NCBI GenBank assembly: GCA_944990035.1
Contig: CALYLX010000100.1
Location: 310,001-374,000, forward strand
Direction of reading: 5' to 3'
From: Clitopilus passeckerianus
Taxonomy: Eukaryota; Basidiomycota; Agaricomycetes; Agaricales; Entolomataceae
Length of the DNA: 64,000 bases
In this document: one piece after another, positions 58,166 through 64,000 of the stretch
How the letters are laid out: each line of letters starts with the position of its first letter
Numbering within the stretch: the stretch's first letter is position 1
Program-made: the position numbers and the translations under genes
The notes under the pieces: model-generated
The model's database searches: none
The model's input: only the letters and a program-made list of their open reading frames with translations
Told to the model about the DNA's origin: nothing

Positions 58166-59960
58166 ACCCTACAAGCGGGTGGTTGGGAATAGCGACCTTC
58201 CTCTCACCCCCCAATAAATCCCGCCTGCCGTCCCTCGAAAACTCCACAACCAGCCTTCTCGACCTTCAAATCTGGCGCATCGTCCTTAGGGCCCCTTGAG
58301 TCGCCACCGGGAGCTCATACCCTCCACCCGCGACGGTCCCTCAGACCAAATCTTGTCGACCCTCCGGATTCCAAACGGCATTCAGCGCGTTATGGCCGCC
58401 ACATCCAGCCTCCCACCTTCCGGATGCATAGGGTCCGTTTTCCCTATACAAACTATTGCGGGCTCTTGGTCAGTGAAGAATACGATTCAAGTTGTCGTGG
58501 CATGTATACCAACCCCGCTACGGTACCCATACATCTTGTTCTTCGCACTTCTGCCAAAGGAGATTCATGGCACCGGTAGGGGATATGGGCCTCCCTGGGG
58601 TCTGCGTAGCGGTACCGGTGAGGTTTGGGGAGACGGACTCGGGATATTGGGGATGAGGGTGCAGCAGTAGTATTAGGCTGGTAATATTTTACATGTACAT
58701 GAATAAACCGGCGGCAATGTGGTAGTAGGTAGTCTGAATATCGCACAATGCGTTTTCGGCGTTTCTGTAAAGAAAAAGAATAGGATAGGCATCCAAGGCT
58801 TCATGGTAGCTAAAGGCACTCACGAATCGTAGGACCAAGGAGACGGAGGTTTTTGTGAAGGATGTATGCGCATTCTGCCGTAAACCAGATGTCGACCTTC
58901 AAATAATCAGTGTCAAGGAGGTTTTGATAGTATGACAAGGTTTCACCTACATGCTCACAATATCCCTGGTCCCTGTCACCCTTATGACCTCTTATGCGCA
59001 GCCGGCTCGCGGTGGGGCTATCCTTGCGGCGCCAGAATTGGATAGTATCGTATCATTTCTGCTTCCGAGGACACCGACATAGCTGCTCTTGAAGCAGGCA
59101 CAGTCCTTGATAGCGGCGCGGACGAGGAGGAGAAGACGTTTTAAACTGTAGGGAAGGCAAAGGTAGGCAAGAGGAAGCGAGGTATTGGGGTCTGTGAGTG
59201 GCAAAGGCATGTTATGCGTTGAGCAAGCCAGAGAGGACATTGAAGCTCCCTGTAGCCGTCGATTATCCTAGCTTCTAGCTGCAAATTTGAACAGACATCC
59301 CACATCTGTCGTTAGTTTGGAAGTCGGGTGATGTGGGTGGAAGCAGAGAAAGAGGTCGTTCTGCCTTGTGCACCATGTCGGGGGTGTGTGGTGTGGATGA
59401 AGAGGTTACTCCAAAGCAAGGCTCAGTGAGGAAGGCGACGAGGGAAGGAATGTAATGGAGTGGATTCCTGATAGAGGAAGGATGGCGAGACTCTTCGGTA
59501 ATTCTAGAAGCGTACCTATTAGCGTTATCGGAGAGGTGAGCAAGAAAATGTACAAACCTCATAGAAGTCCTCCAATCCGGGACGCTTCAGGACACGTCAT
59601 AGAGGATAATTGAGCTCGAGGAACGTACAAGAAAAGTCGAGCTATGGAAGGTCCAGCCTTCTTCGAAGTTCCATGGTTCGTGCAGTTGGTGTTTGCGTGA
59701 AGATATCTCTATCACAATAAAGGCTTTTCTTCAACGACAGTAGCTTGAAATTCGCATAGCCGTTGTGCAAAAGTCTTGACCCAAATACGCTGTCCAACTG
59801 CTGCCAACGCACTCGGATACTTCAGCTTTAAGGATCCAGGGGAGTTCGAAGGGAGGATACCAGACAGATGCAAGGAAGCAAGAATTGGCCAGTGAATTGC
59901 CGACGTTTCGGTGCAAACCGTTGCCTCATTCGGATAGTTTCCTAAATCACTTCCGAATTT
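58166..59960 (-). other. M block, copy 4, with S-family tail fragment
   Basis: The left part (58200-58450) aligns with the S-family C-terminal fragment at 8270-8560 (LPPSGCIGSV) but lacks the stop. The block from 58650 aligns with 46970-48000; minus-strand pieces YYQNLLDTDYLKVDIW and EC.AYILHKN end at a GTGAGTGCC donor near 58837. Farther right, no family similarity is clear between 59300 and 59950. Confidence 0.35.
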
Positions 59961-61820
59961 GGCCTCTCTGTTTCTAACAAAAGGCATTTTGGCCCGAATC
60001 TTGCCTGAAAATGGGGGCGATTGTGGAAGGCTTTCAACTTTCACCATTCTTGCCGCCATATGCATGTCCATTCACCATGCCTTGGAAATTCAATGGCAGA
60101 GACGGCATCGCGATAGGCCTCGACCCTTCAACGTCAACGTTAACGTTTCAATCTTCAAGCTTTCAAAAGACTATAACTTGGAATTGAACGACCTGAGCCA
60201 GCTACAGTCAGGGTACATTTCCCAAGTTTCTCTCTGATGTTGGCCGTTCCCGCTCCAATACAGCAAGATCCTCATTCTGCGCGCCTCATTTCCCCTTTTA
60301 CAAACGAATCAATGCGCTGCCAACAAGTCTTCATATCATCTAGAAGACAACGCGTACCTCGAGTTACATACCTAAGGCGCAACTCGCCATGGATGAAGCT
60401 GCAATTGTGATTTCGACGCAGGTGAGCCCACCCAACCCTACCTCTTCCTCGCAGAATTGTCGTTCTGCCGTGCCCTCTACTCTTGAGCATCCTTCCCCGC
60501 TCCTGGTCGTGTTCTCACATTGTCCGATGACATTCAAGTTTGTTGCAAGCATAGCCTGACCTTTTCGCTCTACAGGCGCATCTTCGAACTTCTCCAAGCC
60601 CGCTCTGAATTTTCAATTTGGAGCAAGAACCCGTCGCCCTCAAACTCTATGCGTGTATAGAAGAATCTCAGGCCATCACATGTTCATTAGCTGACAATGG
60701 CGAGAAGCCCACTCGCGAGGTCCATTATTCAAGATTCGGAGAACGTTACTCGGGAAATGGTACTATGTTGCCTCGGTGTATATCTCCACTCGAAGCAGTC
60801 ATCTCAATACGACCACAGTGGACTTCCCAGCTAACCATGGTTGAATGCGCCTCATCATGAAGCTACCTCCAGCGAACTCAAGCTCTGCCAACCCGGCATC
60901 TGCAGCGAAAATGCTTACGCTCATTTTTGACCATCATACCTTGTCAACGCATGGCTTTCTTGAAGTTTCCAGTCGCCAACGGACCGATGTGCCTGTATAT
61001 GCGCCGCACTCTACCCATTTACCAATATACTTGGTGGTGTGAACACCGGCCAAGCAATAAGCACGACGTCGACCGTGATATCCTCGTAACAAGCGCCAGT
61101 CTATCCCAATTCCAGGCTGCCTCTCTCGCGCGGAGAGCTAGTGAATCGTCATTCATAGTACATTCACAGTACGTTTCTTGACGTTTTCTTCAAATTTACT
61201 CAGCTTAGCGCGCTCTATTAGATTGCTCAGTTTCACCGATATCATACATTTCAACTTGCTCTCTGAGGTCGCTCTCGTAAACCACATACAACGACTTCAC
61301 TCATCGCCTTTGCGGCTCATCTCCTACCGACATACCTTGTCAACGAACAGCTCTTACGAAGCTCCCAGCCGCCAGCAGGCTGCTGCATTCACCGATAGGT
61401 TGGTGGCATTCGAACCCCACCAAGTATCAAGAGTACGGCGACAACCAACATAGCCCGTCCGGTCAAAGTTAGGAGATCTTAATTTCCTGTCCCTTGCAAG
61501 GTACTAGAGAATTGGCATTCACGGTACGTTTCTCGATCTTTCTCTAAACCACCCCACTGAACTCACTCTCTAGATCTCTAATTTCTTCGCTCGCGCACCC
61601 GCATACAATGACGCCATTCTTCTCCTCTTGCGACACCAACCTCCGACCCTGACCCTCAATATTTGGGGATGGGATCGCCATTCTTCACCCACCGGTGGAC
61701 CCACAGAAACTCACAGACACCGGACTCTGCCCTCTTCAGCCACCTCCTTCGAGATATGGCATGTCTATTCCTATGCTCTAGACGCCAAACAACGCCTGCT
61801 TCAGCCGCTGCCCTAGGTCG
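59961..61820 (+). pseudogene. S-family copy g (decayed)
   Basis: An intron runs from GTGAGCCCACC near 60421 to CTCTACAG near 60576, matching the one near 10467-10598. The stretch 60680-61170 aligns with 10690-11080 (GTTGCCTCGGTGTAT, GCGAACTCAAGCTCTG). GTACGTTTCT-type donors occur near 61168 and 61524. No continuous frame is preserved. Confidence 0.4.
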
Positions 61821-62283
61821 AGAACCTGACTAATTGTGACGGAATATCAGCTGGTTACACAAGTTTTAAGACGCCGCATATATTAGTGGAGCATGTCCGG
61901 TTTTCTCGTGAGACTTGGAACTCCGTGCTAATATGCTACGTTCCAGGTGAAGCCAGATATGAATGATGTCGCTGCTAGCCATCCTCTTCATTTTCCTACC
62001 ACCCCTCCCATACTCCGTTTCTTAAACGGGGCAAGTGTACCGGGATTGAGGCGAGCACAGATAATGTCGAGGAGTTGTGGTGCATGGAGAAGAAACCGGC
62101 GGGTGGAAAGCGTTTGGAGATCGTTTGAAGATAATCAAGGGCTATAGTTCCTCCTTTTCCTCCGTTGTTGAGACTCTGTAGACAAGTTCGTGTTAGACTT
62201 ATAGTGGGATGTGCGTCGAGATTCTCAGTGACCGTCCACCAACAAACTCTGAATATCCGAACGAACTGTTCGGTCTTCCCCCG
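61821..62283. other. NLR6 upstream flank, related to NLR4 flank
   Basis: It aligns with 38000-38381 (GGTGAAGCC, GAGGAGTTGTGGTGCA versus AAGGAGTTGTGGTGCC, GAGATTCTCAGTGACCGTCC). No gene is supported. Confidence 0.5.
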
Positions 62284-62319
62284 ACGGGCGCTAAATGTCA
62301 TGAATAATGCTGTGTCAAC
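62284..62319 (+). promoter_or_regulatory. NLR promoter box (NLR6)
   Basis: ACGGGCGCTAAATGTCATG then ATGCTGTGTCAACA, 179 bp before the NLR6 start. The GCGCC core has one change (GCGCT). Confidence 0.5.
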
Positions 62320-62462
62320 ATCTTCACTGGCGCTTCAACCTGGGGCTTCGTGCTATAAGGGAGACGAGTAGGACGCTTGTCAATGTCATTCTGTGAACCA
62401 TTCCTCTGGTCCAAGATCTGCTTCATTCTGTGCTCCCAATCTACCCAAAGAAACCCACCGGA

Positions 62463-64000
62463 ATGGATTCAGTCCAAACTACCGACCCAGAGCCTGCAAG
62501 GAGCGATGACAGACATCCAAAAAGGCGTCCAACCCTCCCCGTTCCTCCTTCGGTGGACCTCTCGATGCAGTCAAACACCACGGTAGCTGGGCGCGATGTG
62601 GTTATCAACATTGCAGCCGAAGTGCCTCACAGAGATCCTCCTATCGGTAGACATGTTCGGCAATAAGTTTCTCGGCCTATGGACTGACCTCATTGCCAGA
62701 TACACGAATCCTTGCCAACTGGGTATCGCCTCTGAATCATCATAAGTTTCATAAGGATATAGTGGAGAAGGTGATGAAAGGAACTGGCTCTTGGATCTTC
62801 GAACATCCAAAATATAAGGACTGGCTATCCAAGAAGACCAATATCCTGTGGGGAACGGGCATACGTGAGTTTATTTATCAGGTTGGAGAGAATTGAACGG
62901 AGTTTGATAATGAAATGCAGCGGGAGCAGGAAAAACATGTATAATGTGAGGCACCTGTTTTGGCCTTCATCAAGTTGTTCGAATACCCACTTAACATTCA
63001 TACAGCTCGGTTGTTGTTGAACATCTCATCAAAGACAGACAAGCGACGGTGGTCTACATCTACTGCCAATACAATGATCAGTTATCTCCCCCCGATATCC
63101 TGGCCTGCATGCTCAAGCAGATGATTGAACGTTCCCCAGCAGTGGCCCAATACGTCTCGACATCTCTCTATAAAGACTGCCTCAGCACTGAAACCAAGCC
63201 CTCACATTCGGAGCTATTGACGGCGCTACGAGGAGCTGCCCAACTGTTTACCGACCTCTTTCTGGTAGTGGATGCACTGGATGAACTTAGAGATGATATC
63301 CGACCTGAACTCATCAACAATCTCATATCGCTTCAACAACCACTTTTCTTCACGTCCCGCACACTCTCAGACTTCCCGGACTTGAAGCAGCCCGACTTCA
63401 CCATTCGAGCCCCTGATGATGATTTCCGCACGTATATATCGACCAAGATCGCATCGTTCCCGAAGTTGGAGCCTCTCCTTCGAGGGCCTGGCGTTCGGGA
63501 TGATATTATCACCAAAATTTACGATCGATGCGATGGAATGTGAGTAAAAAAAATCTGTTCGGCGTGCATTGCAACTAGATCATTCGGCAGGTTTCTTCTG
63601 GCCGCTCTGCAGGTAGATGCGTTAGTATCAGCTGGCATCATTGATGCCAAAGGTCTGCGCAAAGCGGTAGAGCATCTCCCTACAACACTACATGCTCGAT
63701 ACGAGCTCACTCTAGAGCGAATTAGAGCTCAAAATGAGCGGGAGCGGGATCTGGCCTGCAGGATGATTGCAATTATAACGCATGCCACCCGTATTCTCCA
63801 AGTTGATGAGCTTCTCGACGCCCTAACGATTGATATCGAGGCGGCCTCTGTCGAGGAGGAGCATCGTACAGCGGAAGAGACCCTGACTGGCGTTTGTAAT
63901 GGGTTGGTGACAATTGAGAAGGAAAAACGAACGGTCCAGTTGATCCGTATGTCATCGTCATGATCATTTCTTTCCAAACTAATCATTTACTTGATCAGAC
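62463..64000 (+). CDS. NLR6: NACHT receptor, 3' part beyond window
   Basis: Exons 62463-62646, 62700-62864, 62921-62945, 63006-63539, 63591-63946 are complete; exon 6 starts at 63999 and is cut by the window edge. Exon lengths equal those of NLR4. The tail has DLSMQSNTTVAGRDVVINI. Walker A is GIPGAGKT (about 115-122), with CII after it where most paralogs have CLT. Walker B is LVVDALDEL and the sensor FTSR; CDGMFLLA is present. By analogy the next exon should open HYTAQ-like and encode ankyrins, but this cannot be seen. Confidence 0.9.

Noticed and set aside
1..64000. Transposons, reverse transcriptase or CRISPR arrays as drivers of the repeats
   Set aside because: No transposase or polymerase motifs were noticed. 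The tandem repeats are coding ankyrin units, not spaced direct repeats.

Overview
The window looks like nuclear DNA of a filamentous basidiomycete, probably an Agaricomycete. Genes are split by many short introns (about 50-60 nt) with GT..AG ends and CTGAC/CTAAC-type branch points. Its core is a cluster of six paralogous fungal NOD-like receptor (NLR) genes, all on the + strand: NLR1 (990-5362), NLR2 (15399-20656), NLR3 (25410-29071), NLR4 (38557-42890), NLR5 (51786-55645) and NLR6 (62463 to beyond the right edge). All six have the same first five exons. These encode a short N-terminal tail carrying a G-R-D-x-x-x-N-[IV]-like motif, the pre-NACHT linker, a 25-nt microexon holding the Walker A core, the rest of the NACHT NTPase, and a helical/winged-helix region. 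A long sixth exon of ankyrin repeats follows; NLR6 is cut at its first two bases. My splice models for NLR2, NLR3, NLR4 and NLR5 total exact multiples of three. NLR1 is one base short and is read as a frameshifted pseudogene.

The cluster is built from repeating modules: an NLR; behind it a converging, decayed minus-strand sequence (here 'C family'); a conserved box of about 30 bp; then a decayed, many-intron plus-strand family ('S family'); then the next NLR. Some modules add a minus-strand block ('M block') or a short plus-strand exon family ('P family'). The first ~11.6 kb and the segment ~50.9-61.8 kb are diverged copies of one another. The NLR4 and NLR6 upstream flanks are also related.

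Two further genes have good splice models. An ankyrin-only protein (11669-12693, +) has an N-terminal motif like that of the NLRs. A minus-strand protein (32858-33986) has one hydrophobic segment and a C-terminal region resembling the fungal ubiquitin-like (ULD_2-type) domain. I saw no rRNA, tRNA, CRISPR array, transposase or reverse transcriptase.

Functional reading: fungal NACHT-ankyrin proteins are generally regarded as immune or allorecognition-type receptors. Here the ankyrin arrays are nearly identical at DNA level within a gene, differ in number (about 11-30) and carry changes at fixed surface positions, as expected of a rapidly re-cut recognition surface. No known N-terminal effector domain (HET, PNP/UDP phosphorylase, lipase) is fused to these NLRs, so the output mechanism is unknown. 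The conserved N-terminal motif is the best candidate lead.
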